64,000 nucleotides of DNA from Oxyruncus cristatus. Lineage: Eukaryota; Chordata; Aves; Passeriformes; Cotingidae. Positions 1-13,200 of this stretch are shown here, in pieces (position 1 is the first letter of the stretch; each line of letters starts with the position of its first letter). The stretch lies in the NCBI GenBank assembly GCA_013399855.1, contig VXAY01002049.1, positions 117,804 to 181,803 on the forward strand, written 5' to 3'. The notes under the pieces were generated by a model that saw nothing but the letters and a program-made list of their open reading frames with translations, was not told the origin of the DNA and made no database searches. The position numbers and the translations under genes were made by a program.

Positions 1-1137
1 AAAAAAAGAGGAAACGAAACGAAACAAAAAAAAAAAAAAAGAACACCTCCAACAACAAAACAAAACCCTATATCCAGTAGGATCCAGTGGAGCCTGGAAA
101 AAATCCCAATAAAATGTCAAAGCGCAACTCCTAATAAACGATACGAATGTCTCTGAGTGTCAAGTCTGAAATCCGAGGTCTTTGTGCTCCAGGTAGTTTC
201 GTGGTAGTTTTGCTGGGTTCCTTGTTCCCGGTGTTGTGGCTGGCAGGAACGTTTCCTGGGGAGAGAGGAACAGGGTGAGTTACAGCAGCCAACAGCAGCT
301 TCCTGGGGCAGAGAGGAACCTGCTTCTCAAAAGCAGATGGAGAACAGGTGAGTTACCATCCGTGGCAGGTGGGAAGTGCCTAAAGGGGCTCCAGGAGAGC
401 TGGAGAGGGATTTGGGACGGGACAAGGGGGAATGGCTTCCCACTGCCAGAGGTCAGGTTTAGATGGAATACTGGGAAGGAATTCTTCCCTGTGAGGGTGG
501 GGAGGCCCTGGCACAGGTTGCCCAGAGCAGCTGTGGCTGCCCCATCCCTGGAAGTGTCCAAGGCCAGGTTGGACAGGGCTTGGAGCAAACTGGGCTGGTG
601 GAAGGTGTCCCTGCCTGTCACAGGGTGTTGGGGTTGGATGAGCTTTAAAGTGCTTTCCAACCCAAACCATTCCAGGATTCTCTGATCACCACTGTGGGGT
701 AGGATGGACTTTACAGCACTGAGGCACAGGCAGAGCCCCAGGATTCCTCGAGCAGCTCTTTCCTAGACTCATCAAAAAGGGATCTTTCCAGGCAAACTGG
801 GGTCCAGCTCAGGGGTTCCCTGGCACTGACACAGCCAGACTCCATGTGTCCCCAACAGCTCTGGGTGCTGCTGGTGCCTCAGAGGTGTTTGGGAAGGCAC
901 AGCAGCCTCATGGCAGGAGCTGTGCAGCTTTTAACCAACTTCAGCTCATTTCCCCAGCAGGATTAGTCTGTATTTGGGCCTCCTTCATCAGCCTCACCTG
1001 ATCTATCAGCACCAGCCTCAGCAGTGAACAATAACCATTTTACTGCCACTTTGACCATGTTCAGCCAAACCCTGTGTGCCCAGACACCCACCCCCCATCC
1101 CTCCCTCGTGGGTGGCGTCTGTACTCACACAGCCTGG
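1..1137 (-). other. Region downstream of the EPB41 stop codon
   Basis: This is either 3' UTR or a 3' UTR intron. I see no minus-strand AATAAA or ATTAAA in it, so the mRNA end lies beyond the window. It contains a plus-oriented CR1 fragment (378-686), an A-rich start (1-70) and, at about 240-350, two imperfect copies of a segment beginning TCCTGGGG and ending in GTGAGTTAC. There is no other gene. Confidence 0.6.
378..686 (+). mobile_element. CR1 retroposon, 3' fragment
   Basis: It contains the CR1 3' block (GTGAGGGTGGGGAGGCCCTG, AGGCCAGGTTGGACAGG) and ends CCAAACCATTCCAGGATTC. It lies downstream of the EPB41 stop, antisense to the gene. Confidence 0.9.
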
Positions 1138-1236
1138 CTACTCCTCTGCAATCTCGGTCTCCTGGTGCACGACCACTTTGGTCACCGACATGTCCGGGTG
1201 CTGCTCCTTGGCCGCCTTGATCGCCTGCGCCAGGAC
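1138..1236 (-). CDS. EPB41: EPB41 exon 21: C-terminus and stop codon
   Basis: There are 32 codons and the stop TAG at 1138-1140. It begins [15 protein letters not shown] and ends [11 protein letters not shown]. The acceptor is CCGCAG, only 24 nt from a minisatellite. Nine nucleotides after the stop the sequence GTGAGTAC (1121-1128) is a near-perfect donor, so the 3' UTR may continue in a further exon outside the window. Confidence 0.96.
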   Translation of the reverse strand, partial: VLAQAIKAAKEQHPDMSVTKVVVHQETEIAEE

Positions 1237-4200
1237 CTGCGGGACAGCCCGGAGAGAGTGGGGCAGAGCCCGGATCAGAGCGTGTCACCGTGTCACAGCA
1301 CGGGGCAGAGCCCAGATCAGAGCGTGTCACCGTGTCACAGCACGGGGCAGAGCCCGGATCAGAGCGTGTCACAGTGTCACAGCACGGGGCAGAGCCCAGA
1401 CCAGAGCGTGTCACCGTGTCACAGCACGGGGCAGAGTGTCTCAGGGCGCGGCAGAGTGGGGCAGGACACGGCAGAGTGGGGCAGGACACGGTAGAGTGGG
1501 CAGAACACAGCAGAGTGGGTCCGAGCATGGCACCCACTCTCCCCAAGGGCACAAGAGCCTTCTTCTAATTGCGGGGAGTGAAGAACTTTAAGGAACTATA
1601 GAATGTTAAGGGGTTGGAAGGGACCTTCAGGATCACCCAGTTCCAACCCCGCCACCGTGGGCAGGGAGAGCTCCCACTTAGACCAGGTTGCTCGAGGCCT
1701 TATCCAGCCTGGCTTTGAATACTGGGCAACCTGTGCCAGGGCCTCATCACCCTCAGAGTGAAACATTTCTTCTTAATATCTAACCTAAATTTCCCCTCTT
1801 TCAATTTGTACCTGTTACTCGTTGTCCCATCCCTACAGTTCCTGACAGAGCCCCCCTCCCCCAGCTTCCCAGGAGGCCCCTTCAGGTACTGGAAGGCTGC
1901 TGAGGTCTCCACACAACCTTCTCTTCTCCAGGCTGAACACCCACTTCATAGAATCCCAGAATGTCCTGAGCTGGGAGAGACCCTCAAGGATCCTCCATCC
2001 AACTCCTGGCCCTGCACAGACACCCCAACAATCCCACCCTGTCCCTCAGAGCGTTGCCCAAACCCTCCTGGAGCTCTGGCAGCCTTGGGGCTGTGCCCAC
2101 TGCCCTGGGGAGCCTGGTCAGTGCCCAACCAGGGTCTGGGGGAAGAACCTTTCCCTGAGATCCAACCTGACCCTGCCCTGGCACAGCTCCAGCCCCACTG
2201 AGCTCCATCTCCTCCTCTCCAGCTGAACAAGCCAAGGGCCCTCAGCTGCTACTTGTGTGGCCCCTCCGGACCCTTCACTGTCTTTGTGTCCCTCCTTTGG
2301 ACACTCTCTAATAGCTTTACATCCTTGTGGTGCCCAAAACTGCCCCCAGGACTTCAGCCACCCACTCTGGTGACTTCTGGTGCCATTACATCATTTCTAA
2401 AAAGAAAAGCTGTTTTTGAAGAGTATCCCCATCTCTCCACTGGCAGAAGATGGATGAGAGCAATCAAGCAAAGCCTGTTTATTCTTCCAGCCAGTGTGAC
2501 GAGCACATTTCAGTCACCTCAGACATTTTCTGCTGGAACTAATAAACCAGTTCTTGTCATAAGAATATTCTCCACCCCCACGATACTTGCGACTAAATTT
2601 AAATTCACAGTATAATTCTCTGATGACAAAAAATCATCACTTCCAACACACGCAAGAGGCCAGTGGGGCTGACTCATCACAAAGGTTTCACATAAAGCCA
2701 ATGAGATTTAATGCAGGTGCTGAGTGCTCTGAAATGACTTCTGGCACTATACAGCAGCAACAGTGCTTCAAAGTTATGGGAAAATTAATTCAGATCAGCC
2801 AGATGTCAAGGAAAACTTTTATTTCACCTTTTTATAGATTTTTTTTTTTTTTTAAAGTGCTGTTGTCCAAAAAAAATTCTGGCATCAAAACTTTGCTGCC
2901 AACAACAGTTTCTGAAATGAATTCAGCTTTGCTGGCCCAGCTCCATAATGTCAAAAAGGAATTTATTACTGATATAGAATCACAGAATGGCCTGGGTTGG
3001 AAGGGACCTTAAAGCCCATCTTGTTCCACCCCCTGCCGTGGCCAGGGACACTTTCCACTAGACCAAGTTGCTCCAAGCCCTGGCCAACCTGGCCTTGGAC
3101 ACTTCCAGGGATGGGAGCAGCCACAAGCTAAAAAAATACCAGTTTGGAAGTTTTATTTCTACCCCAGTACAATTTCACTTGGGTCAGTTTTTCAGTGCCA
3201 TTTTCTTTGGGCAGGCATGACTGCCTCCTTTGTGCCAGCTCTGGGAAGCTCCTTTGGATCACACCCACAACTCCTACCTGGTCATGGTCTACATCTGCAT
3301 CTCCTGTGATGACAATCCTCTTCTCAATCCGTGTCTCTGAAATGCCACCCTTTACAGTCTGGAACAGAAGGAAAAAGCTGCTGTTAGTGTGGAAGTGCAG
3401 AGGAACTGGAGCTCACTGGGGCTGCCTGTCTAAAAGTAGTCAAAAATAGCATCACCAAAGAGTCGTGCCACGGCATCAGAGTCACGGGGGAAACTGCTGC
3501 TGCTCAAAGAAAAACTGTCAAATAGTCATTTTTTTAGAGCTGAGCCAGGGAAGAGCTTTTCCTCAAAGTTCAGCTCTTCCTGCTGCCCCACACGACAGTC
3601 AGAGCCCACCGACTGTGCTGCAATTAATGCATAATTCGGCCCTAACGTGGGCAACCCGGGCCCCTTGTGCTTTGTTTCAGGTATTAATCATATTTTTTGA
3701 GAGGAGCTTCCAAGAGCTTTTTTTTTTTTTTTCCCCCTGTTATGCAGCTCTGCCCATCTGCTCCATCAGGCTGTTGTTGGAGCTGTTGTTGGAGCTTGGA
3801 ACTGACTGGTGTTACCTTGGTGATCTGGGTGGTGGTGGTGCTGCTGGTGGTTTCCGAAGTGATGGTCTGGGCAGTCAGCAGGATGCCAGGATCTAAATCC
3901 CCATTACCACCGTCTGTCTGTGGGACACAAGGACAGGCCATCAGTCCCTGAGCAGTGTGGACAGGAGCAGGGGCTCCCCATCACCAGGGCAGGAAGCAAT
4001 CCGAGGACAGAAGATCCATCACGGGTTGCGGGATGCAGCAAGTCAACCCGTGCCCAGGTGCATGAGGGCTGGGCAGGGCTCTGAAGGCTGGAAGTCCCTG
4101 GACTTTTAAGGCTGGAAAAGCACAGATCCACAGAATCCCCCCAGGCAGGGCCTGTGGCATCCCTCAGACCAGGAGGGCTGGGATGTTGCCAAATCTGGGC

Positions 4201-7200
4201 ACACTGCTGGCCCTGCAGTGATGGTCCTGCCCCTCCACGCTTGGACCACAAAGGGAGACCAACACAGACACTGATCCCAAATTCCACCTCTCTGCATCCA
4301 CAGAGATCCACAAAGCCAACAGAACAACCTGGTTCAGGAGGTACTTGTCACCCTCCCTCCCTCCTGACAACAACTTGCACATCCCTTGCTTACTCTCTGC
4401 AGAAGCAACGAACATCCAGACATCTGTTGAACCAGGAATAACTTTTAGAGCTGGTTCTTGGATCCCCTCCTGCCCAACTCAACCACTCAAGGTCTCCCAA
4501 AAATCCTACACTAAGTCATCCTGGCCAGCTCCTCCTGCCCGTGTCCCCGCTGGGCTGCATTCCCAGCTCGGCGGACGGACAATATCCGGAGTTACCACAA
4601 GGTGGGACCATTTTCCACAGACCGAAGAGATCTCATGGCACATCACATCCACTGCTCCCAGCCCTGCAGATGCTCTTTCCCTTTTCAATTCCCAGTCGGA
4701 GGAAAGCTCCTCTATTCATCTACTGAGGACCAGGGCAGTGCTCACCACCATTGTCTGAACAACCCCTCTACTCCTGCAACTGGGACAGATGCTGAGCAGT
4801 CACGGGATTCCTCAAGAATCCCAAATTAGACAAGCCTGGTCCATGGGATGTGGAAGGTGCCCCTGCTAAAGGCAGGGGGTGGAACTGGATGGCATTTAAG
4901 GTCCCTTCAAGCCCAAACCATTCTGTGATTCTGTGATAAAACCTGGTTTAGACTGAGGATTCATTTTAACCTTAGCAATCAATATGACCTTCGTATACTG
5001 GTATCACTCCATTAACTTTTCTAGTTTCCAATCACCACATCCCCACTCTGGTTGCATTTTATACAAAACTTTCGGTGTTCAACAACCTTCTCAGGCTTGA
5101 AACCTAAAGGATGAACAAATAATTTATAAACCAAGCTCTGAAGAGGCACAAACAGCAACGGAAAACAAGACAAGACATTTCCTGCAGAAAGAAAGGACAA
5201 CTCAGGTCAACTCCACACGGTCCAATCTGCATCTCAGAGCCACCAGTGGCTTAAGATAAATTCTGTTTGCATGCACATCTTGAAAAAATAACTACTCTTC
5301 AGGGACAGCAAAACCACAGCTCCTCTGAAAATACCAGATGCACCTGGAAACAGTGTCCACAGCATCAGTTAGTGCGTCTTGGATGTGTGGAGAACGGCAG
5401 GTGCCGCTCTCTCATCCTGAGGGCTGGGAAAGAAAACACTTCCTCGAGTTTAATTAAGCCCCTGGAAAACTAATCAGAACACACCTTACCTGTGCAGCTT
5501 CGTAGGTGATGGTCTTTGTCTCCGTGTGGACAATGGGGACTTCTTTTGTGGGAATTTCGCTTTTGACGGCGCTGGACACGTCGGAGATGGTGACAGTCTG
5601 TGTCTTCACCAGGGGGGGCTGTGAGACAGGGTTGGAAACACCTTGTGAACACCCAGTTCCCATCTCCACCCCCTGACCGTGCTGCTGGAAAGGGTTCTGA
5701 CACTGATCTGATAAAAGCACCGTGGGAACCAAGGGCAGCCCTGGGAATCTTTGGGTTTTAAGGCTCTGGAACTGCTCGGAGGGCAGAGAGAGGGAGTGAG
5801 GATTAGACAGGCAGCAAAATCCTCCAGCCCTTCCCTGCCTCTGGTGAGCCCAAACCAGGAATTAGGGGTTTAACTGGTGTGTCATAACACCACAAAGACT
5901 CTGTCTCCGCTGATTCTTAACTTTCTAATTGCCAAAAGTTCACCGCCATTGCCAGAGGACCCTCATGTGCTGATGCCAGTGTCAGGATTAACACCAACCC
6001 TGGGCACACAAAGACTTGATCACAACTGAGCAGCTTTATCCTGACCCCAAGTGCAACTGTATTATTAAAAGTCCTTGTCAGATCTTTAACTTTTATTAAA
6101 TCAATGTCAGACAAAACAGAAAGACGAGGTGGGGGGGGAGAGGGGGAAAGAGAAATCGGTTGTTCCACCACCTGATGATTATCCAGAAGAAGACAGAGTT
6201 AGTTTCACACCCAGTGCTTTCCCAGAGGGCTCGATTTCTGCTCACCATCCCCAAACCTGCCAGATGCCACCCGTGATGGTTAGCAGGGGAATGGGCACCT
6301 ATTGAACCAAAAGCAACATCAACACTGAAGCAGGCAAAAACACCTCCCCCGGCGGGGAGCACAGAGGGCACGAGGGAACACCTCGGACAGCGCTTCAAAT
6401 TTGCTCAGCTGCGCCGAGGCTCCAGCAGGAGCTGGTAAAATCCTCGAGGAACTAAAATTACAGGGGTTTGGAGCCTTTCTGTGGGGGTGCCACAGGATGC
6501 TTTGATCCCAGAAGAGCAGAGGGCATCGCACTGCAGTGATCGTGTCCAATGCAGAGGTAAATTGAGAGGGGCTTGTATTTAACGCAGAGATAAATTGAGA
6601 GGGGCTCATGCACACTGATTGTTGGGAGATTGACCGGGTCATTGACTCCAAGCACGAGTCCAAGCCAAGCCAAGCCGGCTCCTCTCCAGGTCCATGGCAT
6701 CTGCTTGCTGCAGTGTTTGGGTTCCCACTCCAGAGGCAGCCGGGTTTGGGGGTGCAGGAGTTGGGCTCACTACCTGGAAGCAGCGAATGACCACGGGCAG
6801 CCCATTGGGAGCATCTGAGCTGTGACACTCTCCACGGGGCTTTCTAAAGGCAAAGCTGTCTTCACCATCCTCTGCCACCTCCTCCTCCTCCTCCTCCTCC
6901 TCTCCCCAGGGCTGCCAGGGAGGTGCAGGGCTGGTGGGGAGCTCCAGCTCAGAGAGCTCCGAGTCCTTCTCCACATCCACACAAACCCCCTTTCCACATG
7001 TCAGGTCCTCCTCGCTGGCGGGGAGGCTGGGAGCTGCCTCCTCCTCCTCCTCCTCCTTCTCCTTCTCCTCCTCCTCGCTGCTTAGGGAGGAAGCACCGAA
7101 GTGCTGGCTGGGAGAAGGCTCTGAGGTGGGTGGCACTGGGGTCTCACTAAAAGCTACCGACTGCTTTGAGCCCTCCCATGCAAAGCCAGAGTTAACACTG

Positions 7201-10200
7201 CTCCTCTCTGGCACTGCAGTCACATCCTCTTGGGAGGGAAAGTCACTCATTTTCTAAAAAGAAACGGATACACAAAAAAGGCCAGAGAGAGAGAGAGAGA
7301 GAAAGAGAGAAAGAGAAGCGTTAGGGAGAGCAGGAGGGCAGGAGGCATCAAGGCAAAACATCGCTTTGTTATCAGGTATCATCCAGCAACACATGCAACA
7401 GTGGGGTTGGACACTGAAAAACCATGTGATGTACCCAGTGCGTTTACTGACACAGCCTTCCTGGTACATTAATAACCCACTCTTCTAAATTTCAAGGAAT
7501 TGAAACTCCCTGTACCTAAAGGAAGAGCCACCACTAAGCGCTTTCTGTCCCGGTCTGGAAACAGGAATAATTTCAGCGTAGCAAGTGGGGACTTGTGCAC
7601 ACCCAAAAATTCCCACGTGCAACAAAACCCACCCACTATCCCAAAACCACCCCCCAGTTCTGCTTTGAACTCACTGTAATACTTTATACCGTGTCTGAAG
7701 TTGCACACGGAGCAAAAAGAACAAGCCCAGAGTCTCTGGGCCCGACAATCCACAGAAGCTGGGAATGCTCACCCCTCCAAGCACCCTCCTGGCTGTTGTA
7801 ATTCCAGGATAACTGACACAGACCTGTCATTGTGGCTCTGCGAAAACTGTTGTAAGAATATCTACAGGTTAGGAAAGGCTGAGAGAATCAGATTCCTGCT
7901 CCCGTTCAGCTCCTTAGCAAGGCCTCACCCAGGTTTTCCGGCATCTCTGGGAGCCCTCGAGCCAGGAGGGAGCAACGGTGACAGAAAGCAAGAGTTAAAA
8001 CAGGAACAAGACAACAACCCCGTGCTGGAAATCGAGTTTCTCTCCTTACTGACATGGAAATTTGCCTCCAAGGAAAGGCAGAATAAGCAGTTACAGGCTC
8101 TACAATTTACAGGTATTCAAGCTGTCACATCATCCAGAATCAGGGGACAAGAGGGAAAACCCCAAGGGATGCTGCTCCATCAATGCCATGACTCCCTCTT
8201 TTCAGTAATTAACCTCATGGTTGATTTGTGGTCACTTTGTATAGAAACAGCCACATATCTGTTAATCAAACAACAGGGATTAATTCTCACGAAAACATGG
8301 CAAGTCCATTTTGCCAACTGTAATTCCAATTTTGGTTGGTGGTGTTAAGACCAATGGAAACTGTTGCCTCACTTTCTAACAGGAAGATGTTAACGGTTTT
8401 AACAAAAACCTGTTAATCTGTGCTTAAATTGTGAGGTCTGAAGCCCGTGGGATATTTGGTACGATGCATTTTTCACACCCCAGAGGTTCTCACCCTGACT
8501 GACCTCACCTAACAGCACAACCCAATGGTAGGGTAAGACCAGGAGATGCTTCATGCAGGAACAAATAGATGCTTTTTTTGGAGTCATTGCTTGAAATGAC
8601 TCTTCCCTAATTCCTCACGGGTATCTTTCAGTTCTCTGCTCCTTTACGTTGCAGATGGATTAGCTGTAAGGATTTCTATCCATTAGGATTTCTGGTCTCT
8701 CGGGCTTCTCTTAAGTTCTTGGGATATTGCTGAGCAAAATGCACTTAACAGGAGGGAAGGGACAAGGAGCAGCACTGAGATGGTCAGGTCAGACTGTGCT
8801 CACAGGAAAGTGTTATTTCTGATCAAAATCCAGTTCCACAAGTCCTCCTCCAAAGGAATATTTGAGGGGAGACCTCATGGCAGGCTGCAGCTCCTCCCGA
8901 GGGGCAGCTCCGATCTCTGCTCTGGGGGAGCAGGGACAGGGCCCAGGGAACGGCTGGAGCTGTGTCAGGGCAGGGTCAGGATAGATTTTAGGAAGAGGTT
9001 CTTCCCCCAGAGGCTGGTTGGGCACTCACCAGGCTCCCCAGGGCAGTGGGCACGGCCCCAAGTCTGTGGGACAGAGTGGGATTGTTGGGGTGTCTGTGCA
9101 GGGCCACGAGTTGGACTGGATGGTCCTTGGGGGTCTCTTCCAGCTCAGGATATTCCCTGATTCTACATCCACCCTCATTTGCCCAACACAAGATACTCCA
9201 CTGCAATATTCCACAAAACAGACTAGAAATGGGGTTATCAGCATTAAACACCCATGCCTTAATCTTGTTTTAAAAGCTGCATTTATACGCTGCCAATATT
9301 ATGATTTTCCCTTAATTATATATGCTAAACCTTGCAAATTACTCATGGGATCCTGAGAAGACATGGCACATCTTCTGGGGTTTAATGGAACATGCCTTAG
9401 GAGTGAGATCTCCTTACAAAACAGCTGGGGCACTACTCAACCAAGAGCAAGAATAACAGATAAAACACAGCAGATTAACCAGCTACACAAACATTGAGCT
9501 ATTTAAGAGACAAAAACCTGTACACAAGTCAAAACATCTTCCCAATTCCCTTTCACAGACAGAGAAAATAATTCGCATTTTGGAAGTTATCTTGCATGAC
9601 AGAGGCACAAAGGAAGGGAAAGCTGGAATGGAGCCTGTGCCAAGCATATACTGGTACCAGCAGAGCCAAGTGCAGCAGCAAACATGCAAGCTGGAAAGAC
9701 AGAATGAAATCCTGATAAGATCAACTGATCAGAAGCACTTTTTGCCTTGCCTTCCTATCCCACTGGGAAGAAGAGAGAGCAATGGAAAGGTATTTGTTTG
9801 CAGATAAAATTATCTCCATAAAACTCCCCCCCCCGCCACCCCGGGAATTTCAGCATCTGTTACAAATTCTGATCTTATCAAGATTTATTTTCAATTGCAA
9901 ATGCAAAAGCATCCCTACGTTTAGGGCTCAGATTTGCAGAGTTCCAAGCTCTCCTTGAGACCCAGGAAACCTGAGAGGCGCCTGGGCTGCCAGCTACTCA
10001 CTTCCACGGGCACAACCCCAAACCAGCAAGGCCTAAATCAAGCACAAAGCAGCCAAAGACAGTGTAAATTAAATAAAGGACACGATGCAATGCCCCAGAA
10101 GAAACAAACTGCCCCAGACACGAATGCAACTAAAGCACCACCCTCTAAATACAGACCTTTGTGCACCTGAGGGCTCAGCTGAACGAAGCGTTGCAGTGTA

Positions 10201-13200
10201 AAGTGCCACACAATAATTCAGACTGGGGATAAATTAATAACAGGCTTAATTACACAGTTGGTATCAGTGGCCAAAAGAATTTGTTTGGGGCTTTTTTAAG
10301 TGTTTTTTGCATAAATTTGCCTTTATTTTTTCAAGAACCTGCTGTTTTGGATCAGGATCTATTTGTATGAACCAACTGCCCTGAGCTGTCAGGAGTGGGT
10401 GTTGTTTTCATGCTGCTGCCTCTCTCCGTAGAATATTCCATTATTCTCATCCCAAACCATACTCTTATCCTGCAGGAGACTTAAGGAGTGCTAAAGTGGT
10501 GCCAACTGCCAGTTACTAAAGCTATTTTATAAAAATTAATAAGCCCATGAAGTTACAGAACTCACTAACTCCCTACAACCACGGCAAGAACGCTACAAAT
10601 CCCAGCTGGTCAGTACTTCCCAATCCTGTTCTTTTCCAGCGTGGCAATGGAATTGTGAAGGCTGTTATTAGGTTATCCCCAAACACGGATCCACAGAAGC
10701 TCAGAGTGACCATCTAGGGATGCACAAGGAGATGATGTTGCTTTGGCAGCAAACCACACTCACCAGAGAACGCTCCCAGATCAACTGATGCTCAATCTCA
10801 CAGCTGGCAAAGCACTTGGGTAAAAAGTATTATAAAGCAGAAAACAAGAGAGCCTTATTTTACAGTACCTGCCATTGCCTTACAGAACTGCTTTGCCTTA
10901 AAGATAGAAGTTAAAAAAGGTTTAGAAGCTGTTCAACACACCCTGGCATCGAAAAGGACGGACATTACCCATGGATTTGTGGGTCTGGATGGATTTTTGT
11001 AATTGCCATTGATCTGATCACATCCTGACCAGCCTAGTCAGGCAACAGAAGGATAAAAGAGATTTTGACCAAAATTAAAAGTAATGCTAGAAAAAAACAC
11101 AATGTGCTAGAAGCTTGAAAATTCAAGTCCTGAGCAAGAATTCAGGATATTACACAACACACAGCAACCACCTCCAATCACTGCATCGAGGACTTGGCAA
11201 ATGAAACAACATCAAGATCAACACTCCAATTATCAAAATAAGGTTGTTGGGCAGTATGATTCCTTGTTGGGTAATATGATTCCTCTGCCCACCCATCCCT
11301 GGTCCCCTTCCCACCCCTTTTGTGGGGGATGAGCAGCTTCTTATTCCAAATTCCCTCTGCAGAGAACAAACCAGTGGCACTGCAAGAGCTGCCTCTGGCA
11401 AAGAGGGGATAACACATCAGAGTTCATTACTGACACCCATTTTGTGCTGCTGCTTTTTGCTTCCCTCATTTCATAAATGAAGTCAAAGCTCTGCTCTGGT
11501 GCCAGGCTCGTCCCAGAGGCAGCAGCAGCAGGAGCAGCCAGATCTGCCTTCCTGGGATCCCTCGTGACAGCACAGGATGAGCCAAAGGGTTTATCCAGAA
11601 CAAATGATCTCACCAAAGAAAAGCTGGCAGTTAAAATTCAGAATTACTCTTGATACAGTCTCTGAACACAACCTGAGCTTCGACCAGCCAAAAGCCAACC
11701 AGAGGCTCGTGTCGTATCACGGAGCAGACAAACGGTGGTTCGTTAGGAACATGGTTTCTTCACTTACAAAACCCCAAAGGAGCATTTCTGTCCTCAGACA
11801 GAGGTTCTTGCAGCTGAGCTGTGCAAGATCTGCATCACTTCTGCCCTCAGAACAACTTTCTGCAATTGCTTTTTCCTACCATTCGGTCTCTGGAGCGAAG
11901 AGGGAGAAGGTGTTAGTGCGACATTAAGCGTTTGGTAGAGGGCTGAACGTTCCGACCTCCCTGCAAACAAAGCCTGTCTTTCTGGCCAATTTAAAAGCTC
12001 AGAGCTGTGTGTCCCCTCTCCCCAAGAGCACCAAACCCACACCCAAGAGTGTCCAGCTGACCCAACACTCTGAAAGCCACCAGCAGCGACCCAAAGTCTG
12101 ATGGCTTCTGGTTTGAGAAAGGAATACAGAGGGTTAGTTCAAGCAATTAATTAACACAGGTTGTTAGCACAGCTTTTTTTTGTTAATGAGTAGTGGAAAG
12201 GAGGATGTGATTTGCAATAACATTTATTAATGATAAATGTACATATTTACAAAGAAAAATCTGAGAAAAAATACAAAACCGAAAAAGTGTTCCAAAAGAG
12301 AGCATTTTAGGTAAAAAAGAAAGTGTTTTTAGTCCCCACAAACTGATCCAACACCACCATGTACCACTGATAGCAGATCCCAAAGGGGCCCAAACCAAGG
12401 CCAGTCCTTCCCTCCAGCCTCACAAACCACGAGGGCTGCAAACAGGGACACAGGAGGAACCACCACTGACAGGTTCTCCAGTGTCACCCACTCCTAAGTA
12501 CAGACCAGAGAGTTCCTGCATGAATCCATAATCCTTTTCTGGGGCTGAATTTACCCAGAAAGCTTCCTCCCTCATTCTGTAGGTCAGAACAGGCGCCACC
12601 AACTCACGACCAGAAAAAAAGAAAACCCAATAAACCAGTGAAATAATTCTCAGAGTGACAAATTACTGACACTGACGTGAAGCGAAAGACACTTTGCCCA
12701 CAACCATCAGGGGTTGGACTCTATGTTCCCTATGGGTCCTTCCAACTCAGGATATTCCACGATTTTATGATAACCTTCCCAGGAGCCCCGTGGTACAGAC
12801 ACAAGCAAGGCCAGCTCAGCCTCATTCCTCCGAACACAAACTACTCCCTTGGTGCCACGCTGAGGAAATCCACCTCTCCTTGTTACTTCAGGAGGGAAAA
12901 CAGGGAATACCAAAGTCTGGGGGTCATCACTGCACAAACTGCAAGGGAGGGGAGCTGGTCTTGGCTGAACTCTGTGCCCTGACCTGCCCATGGAGAGTCC
13001 TCAGCTCAGCTTCCACTGACCCCTCCAAGAGAGGCAGCACGTGGCAGGGGATGCAGCCAACACCCTCATTTATCTGCTCACTTTTAAGAGTGGGAAAGCA
13101 AAAGGGGGATGTTGTTTTGCAGCAGTGAACACCTCGAGTATCACCACAAGCAGAGCCCGACACCCAGCAGAGCCTCGGAGCTGAACCCGAGTTCCAAGAC

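Larger units (their letters stand above)
1237..6773. other. Introns between the 17B-like exon and exon 21 (exons listed separately)
   Basis: The intron between exons 20 and 21 (1237-3277) holds minisatellites, a nested CR1 pair and another CR1. The intron 3918-5489 holds a short CR1 end (4851-4937). The intron 5619-6773 has no recognisable gene or repeat apart from one TGCATG at 6607-6612 on the minus strand and a 13-bp duplicated motif near 6555-6605 (GATAAATTGAGAG type). Confidence 0.6.

Noticed and set aside
110..140. AATAAA-like strings near the window start as the EPB41 polyadenylation signal
   Set aside because: They are on the plus strand, the wrong strand for EPB41.
236..685. 149-codon plus-strand frame
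   Set aside because: It lies mostly within a CR1 3' fragment.
1024..1591. Repetitive open frames on both strands (up to 171 codons)
   Set aside because: They are produced by the 42-bp and 20-bp minisatellites and overlap the real EPB41 terminal exon in other frames.
7701..8348. 215-codon plus-strand open frame
   Set aside because: It is antisense to EPB41 within an intron, has no recognised motif and no coding-like conservation that I can see.
11341..11616. Minus-strand frame considered as an extra EPB41 cassette exon
   Set aside because: It looked protein-like ([12 protein letters not shown]), but no phase-compatible acceptor and donor pair surrounds it.
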